This document shows positions 11,105 through 22,624 of a DNA stretch of 46,167 nt, piece after piece. Numbering within the stretch: the first letter of the stretch is position 1; every line of letters begins with the position of its first letter. The notes beneath the pieces were generated by a model, which saw nothing but the letters and a program-made list of their open reading frames with translations, ran no database searches and was not told the DNA's origin. This DNA is from Adiantum capillus-veneris (taxonomy: Eukaryota; Streptophyta; Polypodiopsida; Polypodiales; Pteridaceae): assembly GCA_014529385.2 (NCBI GenBank), contig CM043959.1, positions 8,773,526-8,819,692 on the forward strand, read 5' to 3'. The position numbers and the translations under genes were made by a program.

Positions 11105-11330
11105 GAACACAACTCAATCATTTGGTAAGAGTACCTCTCTAGTTTGGAGTTTTCTTATCATGATGAAAAGCATGTGATCACTAGGTTTATTCCCTTCATG
11201 CTTATGTCAAGGCTTCAGCCTCGATCACTACTTATGGTGGGTTTGACTATGGATGAGGAATGAAGGTAAATCAAGGACTTAATCTATACTAATGAGATAT
11301 GTCTGCAAGTCACCCTCATAGAAAGTTGAG
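11105..11330 (+). repeat. candidate tRNA-derived SINE
   Basis: CTCAATCATTTGGTAAGAG (from ~11,113) resembles a tRNA D-arm with the pol III A box. AGGTTTATTCCC (~11,184-11,195) resembles the B box GGTTCGATTCCC with one deletion and one change. Spacing suits a tRNA-like head, and a unique body follows. No second copy is in the window and I did not define the 3' end or target duplication, so this stays a candidate. Confidence 0.4.
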
Positions 11331-11974
11331 AAGAGGCATTCTTAATGTTTAGCCAACTTCAGAAAGTCTACAGAATGGTTACTCATTTATTCATCTCTTA
11401 GTTGCGGTAACTCATTTAAAGTATTGAAGTGAGTTATAAATCAGGTCTACTAACTATTATATTTATTTGGTCTTAAATATAGGCCATCTACAAAAATACC
11501 TACAAATGGACAACAATGTAGATAATCAAGATGCTCTTGTTGGTTTCATTGAACCTCCCATTGATTCATGTATTGGTCAACAATTGGATAGCAAGACCCA
11601 GAGAGGTTACATTATGGAATGTTTTAGTGTTCTTAAGAATACATCCCCACTTTTTTTTTTGAGGATAGTGTCATACCTAAGGTAGGATTGGGGGGCAAGG
11701 CCCTAGTCTATGAGTGCATGGTCAAGGAGATTCCTAGAATAGGGACCTTGGGTCTGTACAAGGGTAAGGTTGCATGATGATGAGCGTGTGGTAGTACCCA
11801 CATCCTTTCATTGAGGACTCTTCTTTTTTACATCTCCTTCTCCGTTTCCCTTAGTTGAAGTCTCTCATTTCTTGTGGCCGTAATCGTATATGATGTATAG
11901 ATTTTGTGAGCTTATATTATACATTATTCTACAATGGGATATGGCGATGACTATTCTCGTCAATGGTTTTCCTT
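11331..11974. other. no gene recognised
   Basis: A 72-codon frame at 11,467-11,685 (+) has no motif I recognise. Otherwise non-coding; it leads into the copia gag remnant and may be the leader of that element. Confidence 0.35.
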
Positions 11975-12880
11975 TTGGAAAAATTTTGTTTCTTATTTTC
12001 AAGGCCAAGGGTTTCCTAGCTGGAAAGAAATGTTGTAATTAAATATTAAAGGCAATATACTCTCGGATGTTGTTCTCAAAAAGTATGTTTTTCTATCTTA
12101 GCATGCTATTTTGAATCACAAAACAAGGTTCATATCACTAAAGGACCTGTTTTTTAAAGAGTGGCATCTTGCAAGTATGGATTGACAGTGCCATGAAAAG
12201 AAACTCATTGGTACATTCTTACTATATTTAATGATTCTTTTTTACTTGATGTGTATGAATTTTCTACTTCCCATGACATATGGAAATATCTTATAGAAAA
12301 CCTCATAAGAGATCTGCTACAAAAAAACTTTAGGTGAATTTTTTTTACCAAGCTATGATATGAAGTTAGTACTACTATGATGAGACATATTGAGTCTTTC
12401 AAATCTATTATTAATTATATTGCTAATGCAAGTGATCCTATTACAAAAAAGTAGCTAAATACATTTCTTGTTGATATGATAAAGAAATCTTCTTATGCCA
12501 ACATTGTACAATTCTCTATAACAAGGATGGTCTGTATTTCAACCAAACATGCATATCTTTATTTGTATACTCCAAACATCAAGAACAGTGTAATGTTGGG
12601 CACGATGCAGCTATGAAATTTAAAGAGGAGTCTGGAGGATAATACTTGGAATGGGATTTTTATGATTGAAGGTGTCCTTTTCAATAAGAAAGCCACAAAG
12701 ATGGTCATTGTGGTAGTAGTTTCTATCACCTCAAATTTCCTAGCAAGCATTGTTAGGCATGTGAATAAGACTAAAAGAACCATTTTATCTAGAGATTCTT
12801 CTTTTTATTCTTGTGACTGTTGTGGATGGTTTGATCATCCCTAGTATACATGCTTTAACTGTTGATTTGATGTAGATCAA
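11975..12880 (+). pseudogene. Ty1/copia gag (degenerate)
   Basis: Fragments across three frames fit a copia gag of the UBN2 class: SLDVYEF-like text with STSHDIWKYL around 12,240-12,290, then TMMRHIESFKSIINYIA, then a zinc knuckle near 12,812-12,853. The knuckle keeps the C-X2-C-X4-H-X4-C spacing (C D C C, then H, then C), with a TAG stop inside it. Several stops and frameshifts make it dead. An intact protein would form the virus-like particle and bind RNA. No protease or integrase follows in this orientation, so the copy is truncated. The minus-strand copia integrase at 15-16 kb is a separate fragment. Confidence 0.75.
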
Positions 12881-14164
12881 AATGGAGTATATAATGTTGA
12901 ACATCATGATAACATTGTACCAAAAATAAGTTGTTTTTTATGCTTGGTTCCTCCAGACACCATACTTCATGTACGTGAACGTTCACTTTCCATTATCAAT
13001 TTTGGCACTAAAGAAAATATGACATATCAATCTGAGTGGATAGACAACTATCATTCTCTACATGTTAAGCATGTTGTTTATTTTCTTGACCATACAACTT
13101 CTTGGATAAAGGGTTTTTTAGACTTATATATTGGTACATTATCTTCTTAGACTCCAGTTTTGCAAGAACTTTTTAATGTTCCATATCTATAAGTTGCAAG
13201 ACTCATTAGCCTTGGTTTGTTTAAGCTATCCAATTCATTTTGGGATATTTATCATGGTTGATTAACCTTGTAATTATTCTATGATAATTAGCTCATAAAT
13301 TTTGAAGTTATCTTTCTAACTTTGTTATCTATAAGCTAGAAAATAGATAATTTTCTCTCTAAAAAAATACTTAAATCAAGAAGATAATTTTGATATAATT
13401 TTCACATCTTTCTAGTAGTGTGTAGAAGCTTTGCAAACTAATTCATAATTATCTCAATTAATTTGGTATATTGGCTTTTATTTAAAGACAAAATTAAGCA
13501 ATTTCAATCATAGTATATGATAATACAGATTGATATTCTTAATCAAAGAATTTATAAGGAGCAGCTATATATGATGAAGGTAATTCTTAGTAGAGAGAAG
13601 CCTAATGTTTCCCAAATATAATATAACTATACAAATAAATCTAAATTATTATATCTTTCACTAATCTAACAAGATTAGGGTTAATTACCTCAATTAATTA
13701 CTCAAAGATTTTACTTTCTTTCTAATATTTGGGAAGACTCTCTTGAAGCTAGAGAGAATTTGGAAGGTTTTTAAGTTTTACAAAAAAGGTGAAGATTAGG
13801 GACCTACTTATAATTTTTTGGCAAAGCAGGAGCTGTAATTAGTGACCTCATGTAAGTAGTGCCCTCTATTGCTAAATTTGTTTCTTCCACGTCCAAAATA
13901 TCTCCCCTAGCGCATGTCCAGCTTGACTTTCAAAATCTACTAATTCTAGTTCACTTTATTGCTTCTATTGGAAACATATGGCCTATGCGATAAAATATCT
14001 TCTAGGCAGTGTGATTGGATATCTTCTAGCCCATGTGATTTAATAATTGTAAAGGTTTCCAGCTATCTAATTTATTAAAGTAACCATAAAAACTTCCAAC
14101 GAGGATTCAAGAGTCAATTTTTATCCGGATTTGACTCAAAAAAATTATGTCTAAAGTAAAGAAT
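12881..14164. other. AT-rich, no gene recognised
   Basis: A short frame at 12,944-13,150 (+) directly follows the copia gag and may be a decayed protease region, but I see no active-site motif. The remainder is low-complexity AT-rich sequence without a coding signal. Confidence 0.4.
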
Positions 14165-14392
14165 TCCATATTAGTGAATTTGGGAGTTTCCCAATTCCCA
14201 CTTTCAAAACAAGCTTAAGATTTGACCACATGGTCAAACCTTATCCAAAGTTTTGAGAGCAGGGCTTGAAAGAGATTTTAAGTATTATCTTGTGGAAAGA
14301 TTTGGCCTTAAAAAACAATTTGAGTATGTTTGTATGGCCAAGTATTCAAGACATTGGTGATTCCAAAATTGGCTCCAAAGTCTCAAACTTTG
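14165..14392 (-). repeat. partner arm of the inverted repeat
   Basis: Reverse complement of 8,550-8,780: CCATATTAGTGAATTTGGGA and AAAGTTTTGAGAGCAGGGC here match the earlier arm in the opposite direction. Confidence 0.8.
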
Positions 14393-14789
14393 ATTATGAA
14401 AATGCCAAATTCAACTATGTTTAGGATAAGGGGTTACTAGTTTGTATGTCCAATGCTCTCACTTAAGGACCAAGACTCATTTTCCTTATTCGTGAAAGGT
14501 GGAAACATTACACTTATGATAGCTTTGTACATATGCCATTGTAATTTGTAGACACCATGCCCCATGCACACTTCTCACTCACAAAATATGACTTCTTGGT
14601 CACGTGTATATATGTACATCGATATAAAATGTGATTTTACATAGTTAATTCTTTTACATGTGTTCATATTTATAAATGGCTTGGTTTTTTTCCTTGTACT
14701 CCCTAGGGGTTCTTCATCCACAGCTAGAGACCTTCCTTTGAGTGGGGGAATAGAAGCTATATACTGCTCACTCTAACTACCTTATTCTC

Positions 14790-14829
<40 letters not shown>
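14790..14829. repeat. (AT)n microsatellite
   Basis: A pure AT run of about 40 bp inside the LTR-like segment, at the place where the related LTR has its TATA-like promoter. Confidence 0.95.
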
Positions 14830-14832
<3 letters not shown>

Positions 14833-14886
14833 TAAATTGTAGTCAACATGGGTTAGTATTTGGAAGTATACATGGTGTGTTTGGTG

Positions 14887-14892
<6 letters not shown>

Positions 14893-14938
<46 letters not shown>
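14893..14938. repeat. (CT)n microsatellite
   Basis: An uninterrupted CT run of ~46 bp. Unrelated minus-strand copia sequence starts right after it, marking a junction. Confidence 0.95.
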
Positions 14939-14939
<1 letters not shown>

Positions 14940-14959
14940 ATATCAATATTACAAATTAT

Positions 14960-16044
14960 ATCAATATTATCATTGGTAACATTTGGAATTGATGGATATG
15001 AAGTGGAAAGATACTCTTTAGAAAGAGGTTCATCATAATAAAAGAATGGAAAAGCATGAAGCAAAAATTGAGTATCATCAAGATCATCCATGAATAACCA
15101 TGGACCTCCCATAAGTTGTTCATTTAAAGCAACATCATTATTCACGGTTAGTTTATTGGAAGAAAAGCCATAGAACTTGTAGCCTTTGGAAGTGTCAAAA
15201 TATGCAATAAAAATACATTTAAGATTAGGAGCGACAAGATTTGTTCCTGTTTCTTTGAAAACATGGATATAAGAAATGCATCCAAAGCTTCAAAAATGAG
15301 ATTAAAAACAGATTTCACCTTTCCAAGCTATGATAGGCATCTTACGAGAAGGAGCACAACTAGGAAGATAATTACTACTATAGAGAGAGCTTTAACCCAA
15401 AAAATAGGAGATCTCAAAATGAATCAGCACACATCTTGCAACATTATGAACAATGAGATTTTTTCATTCCAAAACACCATTGTTGAGTAAAATATGGAAT
15501 AGTATGTTTATAATGAATACTTTGTTCACTACAATAACTTTGAAACTTGCAAGAAACATATTCTCCATGTCCATTATCACTGCAAAGCTTCTTGAGACAG
15601 CGACCAATTTGAAGCTCTACAACCTTGGGAAATCTTTTATAAATAGATAGTGCCCATGATTTTTTCTAAGAATAAAAAAAGATGTACACCAAGAGTATTC
15701 ATCAATACATGTATCAAACTAGCAATGTTGTGATATTGATGAACCGCAAAGGTCCACAAATGTTATTATGAGAAAGATCCAAAAGATAATGAGAATGAAT
15801 TTCATTCAAGAGAGAAAAAGGGTTTATGATTATGTTTTTGAAGAGCACAAAATTCACAGGCTCCAATATAAAGACGAGCTTTAAGATGCATGTCATAAAC
15901 AAGATCAGGATGATGAAGGTGAAGGAGTTTTGAGAAATCATAACGAGCAAAGTGGTGATGCCATACCTTGCAATCATGATCACCTGGATCAACAATTTTT
16001 TTTTTCTCAAATATCATTAAAAGAGGGCTCAAATAAATTAACAT
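14960..16044 (-). pseudogene. Ty1/copia pre-integrase and integrase (degenerate)
   Basis: Read from 16,044 downward. A GAG-pre-integrase zinc region: WHHH, DFSKLLHL, then CEFCALQK (H-H-C-C). Then the integrase start with HNNICGP, where intact copia has an aspartate in place of the first N. The second catalytic aspartate survives in SDNG (about 15,580). The third region reads TQQWCFGMKKS, with the catalytic glutamate lost. Last comes the surface segment KGYKFYGFSSNKL (about 15,150-15,190), which continues to about 14,960. The frame shifts several times and has stops. At least two of three catalytic residues are gone, so it is a dead fragment. Protease, RT and RNase H are not adjacent. Confidence 0.85.
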
Positions 16045-16069
16045 TGCAAGAAGAAGTCACAATAGTAAT

Positions 16070-16945
16070 GTTTAGACCCAAATTTCTCTTTTCTTAGAAA
16101 AAAAGTAAACAAGATAGTTAACAAAACAACTTATAAACCTATAAGATATATTTTTGAGTTAGAACACACTGTTAGGAGCTCGTGATCAAAATATCTTTAT
16201 TAGCTAACTTGTTTTAATAATTATTATGATCTAATTTCTCTATTTTTAGCAAAAAGCTAAAATGGATAATCAATAAGTCAACCTAGAAAGTTAAGCAATA
16301 ATTTTTAAATTTAGAAAGCACTATGTTAAATCCTTGGTAAAAATCTCTTAATTAGATAGTTACTTTTACTTATTACTATGCTTTAGTTTCTATATTTTTA
16401 GAAGAAAACTAAAGAGGATAATTAGTAGGTCAACATAAAAACTTCTAAGACATTTTTGTAATTAGAAAACACTATTTAGAATGTGCAATAGAAATATATT
16501 TTTTAGATATTTTGTTTTACTAATTACTATTCTCTAATTTCCCTAATTTTAGCAAACAAATAAAATTGATAATTAGTAAAATAACTTAGAGTATTACAAG
16601 ATAATTTTGAAAGATAGAGCATAGTGCTAGAAATCCATGATAGAAATATCCTAGTTAGATAGTTAGTTTGACTAATTACTGTGCTCTAATGTTTTATTGT
16701 TAGTAGAAAACTAAAGAGGATAATCTGTAAATCAATGTAGGAACTTCTCATATAATTTTTAGAGTTAAGAAACTTTTTAAGAACCAATAAAATGAGTATT
16801 ATTACTAGATATTTAATTCTACTATGTATTATGCTCTAATTTCTTTGTTTTAAGAGAAAACTTAAAGGAGATAATTAGTAAATTATCCTAAGAAAACTTA
16901 TGAGATAATTTATAGAGTTGGAATACATTGTTAACTAGTATGGGG
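16070..16945. repeat. tandem array, ~151-bp period, about six copies
   Basis: Marker words of the type ATTACTATGCTCTAATTTC fall near 16,220, 16,371, 16,523, 16,675 and 16,825, so the period is 150-152 bp. Each unit also carries a GATAATTAGTAA-type word and TTAGATAGTTAG. Units are AT-rich and clearly diverged, so the array is old. It lies between the copia integrase and the Helitron remnant. Confidence 0.85.
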
Positions 16946-17123
16946 CAGTTAGCTAATGGTTGAGTGTGAAGTGGTTGTGTAAGGTTAGATTTAATGTGAA
17001 ATGTATATGTTTTTGCGATAGATTACGTCCATAATTTATTTTTTGAATAAAATTTTCTAAAATCAACACTTTATGTTTATTAGAAGTATTTTGGTTGTGT
17101 ATCTTTAGGGCATCTTTTAGAGT

Positions 17124-17128
<5 letters not shown>

Positions 17129-17197
<69 letters not shown>
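17129..17197. repeat. (GA)n microsatellite
   Basis: An uninterrupted GA run of ~69 bp between the satellite array and the Helitron remnant. Confidence 0.97.
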
Positions 17198-17199
<2 letters not shown>

Positions 17200-17429
17200 T
17201 TAGACCTGCAAAGTAATTGTATTTGAATTAATTATATTTGAAATTATGAATAATATAAGTAGATTTTTAAAAACACAATTTATACATTTAAGGTTATAAA
17301 TAATGAAGTATGTGATTAGTGATATAGGCATACCTCCATATTGTTTAGCTTTCAATCCGAAAAAGATTAAAAAAATTATTAATAGTTTCTTTTATATTAG
17401 TCTAGTAATTATAGCCCCTTAAGTTTGAT

Positions 17430-18171
17430 ATAAAATAATTAAGCATACATTACTTATTGCAGGTAATTGCGCTATATGTCCAAATAAAGGCGGTTTTTTA
17501 GTGTTAAAGATTTATAACATAGATAAATTACAAGCTTCTAAAATTTGGAGTATAATTGTATGTAACATTTGTGACATCATCATTGAGAATTCATCAATTA
17601 TAGTTACATCAAAAGATCTTATTTTAATTGAACGAATATCATTTGGTTCTAAATTAGAACGAAATAATTGATTTTTATTGGGTAAACAAAAATAATAATG
17701 TGAAGTATGTGCTAATCGACTCAATCTTGTAGCTTCTGCTCCTGTGGTTGCTGTAAGGAGGAATCCTATGTTTTTGTTTATACATTTAAATGTGATATAT
17801 TGAATTAGAAACGTTTTCCAAGATCCAGGTGTTCCATTTATTATGTGTAATACACCCAATTTTTTGAAACTTTTATTGTATATTAGTTCTTTCTCTTTAG
17901 CCAAAGTTGTATTTTCTATGCGTTTAAGCTCTTGCAGATGTAATATTGGATCATATTGATTATCTCCTATAGTTTTAATATTGGTATGTTTTTCTATAAA
18001 ATCCTTTGATGTTAAATGTTCTTCTAAATTATGTATGGGACGCATTTGAAGTATTTGATTCGTAATTTGTTGTTTAAATTCATTGATTAATAGATGTAAT
18101 TGAGAATAATTTCCAACTAGATTCTCTATGTCTTCTTCATTATATTCTTTATTATTTATCGTATTTGACAT
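17430..18171 (-). pseudogene. Helitron PIF1-like helicase (truncated)
   Basis: Walker A reads GTPGSWKTFLIQ (about 17,808-17,840). The family has a second glycine before Lys-Thr (GSGKT) and here it is Trp, which should harm ATP binding. Then come FLLTATTGAEATRL and Walker B IIDEFSMM (about 17,580-17,602). The open segment 17,512-18,171 stops after EACN; in another frame GHIAQLPAI (about 17,455-17,485), the usual next motif, follows. Motifs beyond that are missing. Intact enzymes of this type unwind DNA during rolling-circle transposition. Confidence 0.85.
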
Positions 18172-18222
18172 TCTAAAAAGTAAGATTTTTCTATGTTGTT
18201 AATTGAGATGAATTCTTTCTCA

Positions 18223-18579
18223 TTATGAAAAATGTATATGTTTTAATAGAATAGTAAAAAAAAAACCTTCCATTTGGTGGACAGGGTGAAAATTGGTATA
18301 TCTTATTAACTGTTTATACTCTTCTATTTCATTTCCAAATAAATCATGCATTTTACATATCTTCTTTGTTGTATGCTTGCATATTTTTTTGATTCTATAA
18401 TGGCGAAAGTATGCATAGAATGTTAAGCTCTCCAATTCTAATGGTCTTGCTGTATATAAATCAATTGGATGTAGTATAGAGGTTAAAAAAATTTGTATAT
18501 ATTTTTGCCTTTTTTTAGGAGGTGAACAATCTATATAAGTTACCTTTTGTGTTTTTTTATGAATGGTGTCTCTAAACAC
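18223..18579 (-). pseudogene. Helitron Rep C-terminal linker
   Basis: A 118-codon open segment with VTYIDCSPPKKRQ, HPIDLYTARPLELESLTF, RYTNFHPVHQMEGFFF and LLKHIHFS. This order is typical of the stretch joining Rep to the helicase in Helitrons. It overlaps the preceding segment in a different frame, so a frameshift lies near 18,560. Confidence 0.75.
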
Positions 18580-18977
18580 ATCATGGATGCTTTGGTTGCT
18601 AATATTGGTTTTGTTAATACATAAGAAGATATTAGTTTGAGTTTTGTATCACCAATATTATTTAGTCCTAATATTTTTGATGTTTCTAAGTCAATATCTA
18701 TTTTTCCTATAGGTTCTGTTTCAATGCATATTTTTGTAAGTAATATGATAATCCTGTATTGGTTACTTTTTGAATATTCATATGAGCTTTCCATAACAGT
18801 AATACTCCTGCATGATAAGGGAGCACATTTCTGTGTTCTAATGTTGGTCTATAATAAAGCCATCGTTGAGTTTGTTCATAAATAATTGGCTTAGGATTAC
18901 TTTGGAAGTAGTATGGATATCCATATTTGCATTTAATTTTTTTATTTTGTAATTCTAATCTACAAGATTCTCTACAA
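18540..18977 (-). pseudogene. Helitron Rep, paired-tyrosine segment
   Basis: Begins with a Cys-containing CRESCRLE piece, then RWLYYRPTLEHRNVLPYHAG, LLLWKAHMNIQ and SYYLQKYALK (18,719-18,748). The two tyrosines three residues apart in the last motif correspond to the catalytic pair of Helitron Rep, and both are present. After a frameshift, LGLNNIGDTKLKLISSYVL follows (within 18,540-18,794). Confidence 0.8.
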
Positions 18978-19349
18978 TTATTTTTTTTTTTTGATAACTA
19001 AGCTATGCAATTTATATTCAATTGATGTTGGATCAAATTTATTTATTGTATGTAAATAAGGTATATGAGTATCTATCTTTAAAGATATTTGATCATTATC
19101 ATTTGAATCTACCCATGGCATTGTATGTGCATGTGGTGAACTTCTATTTTGTATCTCATATTGTATTCGATAGTGATTGATGGTACCTAATAATCCATTA
19201 GGAATAAATATGTATTTATAAAAAAATGTATGTAATCGTTTGTGAAAAAACTCAGCTGGACAATCCATCCAATTGAGTTTTAAGTCTATCTTTTGGATAA
19301 TTTTGTCTATATCTTCTATTTCTACCCATCTACTAGAGGATAGCGTCAC
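18978..19349 (-). pseudogene. Helitron Rep, HUH endonuclease segment
   Basis: Contains SSRWVEIEDIDKII, WMDCPAEFFHKRLHTFF and QNRSSPHAHTMPWV (about 19,110-19,150). PHAH is the metal-binding His-hydrophobic-His motif of rolling-circle replicases, so that part of the active site is intact. The frame ends in a run of lysines at an A-rich tract near 18,978, where a slip has probably occurred. Confidence 0.85.
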
Positions 19350-20037
19350 AATTTAGGGTTAAGAAGAAGTTAGGTAAACCTAATGACTCTACCATGCATA
19401 ATAAATCCTTTAAATTCTTACGATACCATGACGGAGAGCCTGGAATTGAATAAGGGATATTGTGTTTTATGATATAACGTATGGTATCTAGATCAGATGC
19501 ATGTGGATTTTTTAGTTTGAATTTATCTATATATGATTGTAGCATTGTTAAATTTTTTGAACTTGCTATTATCAGAGCTTGATGTAATTTGTACATCATC
19601 AATAAGTATGTCTTGTATAAAGTGAATATTGAGAAGAATGAGGGTATTCTCATTTTTAGATATGTATGAAATTTTAAAGTTCCATCATGAGATCCATATC
19701 CTAATGGAAATAGGGCTATCTCTATTGTAATATCTTCTAAATTAGATACTCCATATAGGTTAATGATTTTTCTGTTGTTTAATTTTTCATACATAACCCC
19801 ACTATGAGATAACTTACCTATTTTGTATTGTGATTTTAGTTGTGTGTTGTTTACTTGATCTAAGATACCTAAATAATTTGTATTGTGTGCTACTATCATT
19901 AAGTCATAAGGAGAAGATGATGCATGTTTGTTTAGTAAAGTATTAATTGCATTAGAAGGAATTATAGGAATTGCTAAAGTTTTTTGTGGTTGTTCATATA
20001 TAGTATATAATTTTTTTACTAATGGATTATTTTTCAA
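19333..20037 (-). pseudogene. Helitron Rep, N-terminal domain
   Basis: A 234-codon open segment. It starts NNPLVKKLYTIYE, has ALFPLGYGSHDG (the usual LFPxGxGG step), YLKMRIPSFF, and ends with SPSWYRKNLKDLLCMVESLG and LPNFFLTLNC, the classic lead-in to the Rep active site. The frame then breaks and continues in the next segment, which overlaps it by about 17 bases. Upstream, in other frames, CSNCGNLFF (about 20,445-20,475) suggests more of the N-terminus. No start codon can be fixed. Confidence 0.8.
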
Positions 20038-20650
20038 TAAAAAAATAATAGTGTGTTTATATCATGTGAGTTTTTTGTTAGAATATTTATTAAATCATTA
20101 TTATTTTGATACGAAAATAGAGGATTATGTAATAATGATCTTTGTTCTATATTACCTATGGCTATGGATGTTATGTTTTTATTGATATTTTAAGAGATAT
20201 CTAAAGTGGATAGCATTTGTACTTCATGTACATTCATTGTTAATATTTATAAGTTGGGTGATAAGCTACCCACTATTTTCCTCTAATGTTGTTTTAAAAA
20301 CATTTGGAGCAGTTATAAATTTCTATATTATCTTGTTTGCTATTTTGAAATGATGTTAGATAGGGATTAGATAATTCATATCCTCATAAATAGGTATTTT
20401 TTTTTCTATATATATTGAGTTTTGTTTTTCATACTTGAAAAATAAGTTTCCACAGTTTGAACAATATTTATAGAATTTGATCGAGTTAGAAAAATATTTA
20501 TTCATGAATCAAAATCTAAATTAAAAATGTCGAAAGTTGGAAGTAAGTTTGTTTTTCTACGTAAATGTCTTATAATCTTGGTATGCTTTTCTTTTTGTTT
20601 TAGTTTGGATGCTTTGTTTGTAGGTAATAGTTTATTTGTTTTCATTTTCA

Positions 20651-21291
20651 ATTACGTATTGTTTATTATTATTTTGTGTATTTGATGACCTTAAGATTTC
20701 ATTATATTTATATCGATATGTATATTATTTCTATTGAGCTTAGACTAATATTCTAATTTTGAAAGAAAATCTTTCTGATCTTATTGTGGTTATCAAAATA
20801 TTAATATTAAAATCTGTTTTCTTATAGGTGTTAAGAATATTCTTAAATATGCCATACCTTGTGTTATAGTCAAATGTTAAGTTGCTTTACAGATGTTGAA
20901 GAGCTTGTTGTGAACTAGCAAATGATAAAACTTAAGAAGTTAGAATAAGAGTTATATATAATTTGATGCTAATTACCAAAGAAATTAAAATCATATTTTT
21001 TAATGATTGTTTTAATTATAAGAACATAACATGTCTATAAATGGAAGATGTTGGGGCTCAATTTTGATTTAGCACGCTTGGGTTTTTTATGCAACTCTGA
21101 GTGAAGCAAGATTTTGAGGCAAGTCATTCGGGATTTGTGCATTGCAATGAAAAGGATACAAAAGAATTATCGGATTAGTTGGAGTGATTAGTTAGGGTAA
21201 TCTAAGATGAGGAGAAAGCTGGACTCAACAGCCTACACTATGAAGGTCCTTCAAAACAAGGTGAAGTCAGACGAAGTTGTCTGCACCGTGA
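20651..21291. other. no gene recognised
   Basis: AT-rich sequence up to about 21,050, then more balanced composition. I see no frame or repeat that explains it. The composition change probably marks the edge of the Helitron region. Confidence 0.35.
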
Positions 21292-21500
21292 TCATCCTAT
21301 ATGAAGTAGGGAAACAAAATTGAGCAGTTTGTGTTGTGAATAATCTTTGAGAAAAGGAAAGGTCAGACCAATGTAGAAGATACTGCGTACTGCAACAATC
21401 ACAAGAGACCGAACGGACCACCATGAGATGGTGTCCTGGTAGGAGGTAACTTCATCCTCTGTGAAACGTAGTTGTCCAAAAACAGAGCTCCCCAAAAAAC
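21292..21500 (+). repeat. dispersed repeat A, partial copy
   Basis: Words such as ACTGCAACAATCAC, AGATGGTGTCCTGG and TAACTTCATCCTCTGTGAA recur at 22,240-22,310 and 25,815-25,900 in the same order. Only that part of the repeat is present here. Confidence 0.7.
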
Positions 21501-22029
21501 GTTAGGGGTAGATGAAAATTCTAATGGAAGAGGGGAATTTCCAATGAGCACTCTCACAATTGCTTCCATCCCCTCTCACTCTCCGTCTCCCTCTCCCTGT
21601 ATTTGTAAATGTCCAGCTAACAGTTGGTGCATCCCACTTATCGCATAAACAACACAACCACGCATCCACAACTACAATGCAAGGTGCATGAAGGCCACAT
21701 GAGCAATGCCGAGTTGGTGCCTTGTTAACGATTGCTTTGTTTGGCAAGACTCCAATTGAAAAAGGAAGAGACCGTGGGCTTAGAAGATTTTGAATGAATT
21801 GTGTACTCCATCTACCGCTACGCATAGAGATGCAATGTAGCGGCAAGCAATGGGGCTCGAATTGCATAGGAATCAAATAAATATTACCTTGTTATTTTCA
21901 CCTAAAGCGCATTGAGAGGTGGGCAAGCTCAATCATTTTATGCTGAATGCATTTGTACTTAATGCTATAGCTACAAAGATTCATCTTTGTAGTATACGTT
22001 CACACCGGAGGCCCTCAATTCAATCAAAT

Positions 22030-22480
22030 ACGGGTAAACTCTCCAAGAGATTCCAAGCAATGAACTTGTCTAAGAAGAGATCAAAGATCCTATGCCTAAT
22101 TCCATGTAGATGCTCGTGTAAGCAATTGATCTAACGTGTCAAGGTCAAGTGGTAAGTGTCTGTCCACCCAAGATGGTGTTTTCTCTGGGAATGTTGGGAT
22201 CCCATATGCCATGAGAATGGCCATATCTCATGTGTACTACAACAGTCACTAAGAGACCGTACAAACCACCACGAGATGGTGTCCTAGCAGGATAACTTCA
22301 TCCTTTGTGAAAAACACAAGCCAAAAGGCTATTGTGCACCCGAAAACACAACTGCGAGGATATAGAAATGTTGCTATTCAGCAATTCCTAGCATGCTCGT
22401 ATGCTCCCAGTAGGGTCCGAAACAATGTACAGGGTGTAGGGGGGATGGGGAATCAATGTCAGAGCCCACAAGATGGGACA
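22030..22480 (+). repeat. dispersed repeat A with tRNA-like head
   Basis: Shares order and sequence with 25,430-26,075, but lacks ~150 bp found there. A tRNA-like part (22,134-22,209) has a D-arm/A-box stretch AGGTCAAGTGGTAAGTG and a T-arm-like stem TGGGA/TCCCA around a 9-base loop with B-box character. The repeat ends near GGGGAATCAATGTCAGAGCC, whose last eight bases match part of the initiator-Met primer site; that match is weak. Confidence 0.6.
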
Positions 22481-22624
22481 AGGCTTCTCGGGCCTCTGGG
22501 TTCTATCGCCCAAAAACTACATAACCATATAATTCTGACAAAGATTCCAGCCACACACTGGTCAGCAAAACATCCCCGATAGGCTAACCCCAAACTATTT
22601 ATATGCATCCCACAATATGAACCT

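Larger units (their letters stand above)
14690..14938 (+). repeat. PPT and LTR-like end related to the 2.4-4.5 kb element
   Basis: TTCATCCACAGCTAGAGACC then TTTGAGTGGGGG (to ~14,746) parallels the pre-PPT segment at 4,285-4,320. The following ~190 bp has the same order as that element's LTR: a TATATATACAT-type stretch, expanded into (AT)n at 14,790-14,829, then GTGTGTTTGG-type sequence, and finally a CT run (14,893-14,938). It is probably a diverged relative's 3' end, cut off at the CT run. Confidence 0.55.
17340..20650 (-). mobile_element. degenerate Helitron (Rep plus PIF1-like helicase)
   Basis: Read from 20,650 down to about 17,340, the minus strand carries in order: a CSNCGNLFF-type zinc segment, the Helitron-like N-terminal domain, the HUH motif, the paired-tyrosine motif, the rest of Rep, and a PIF1-type helicase that fades after its third motif. 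Five or more frameshifts or stops break it, yet domain order and spacing are intact. The sequence is strikingly AT-rich with AT-ending codons. I could not find Helitron termini (5' TC, 3' hairpin with CTRR), so the limits are those of protein similarity. Rolling-circle transposition is family knowledge. Confidence 0.85.

Noticed and set aside
15263-15650. Two + strand frames of 75 and 65 codons
   Set aside because: They oppose the minus-strand copia integrase, which explains the sequence.
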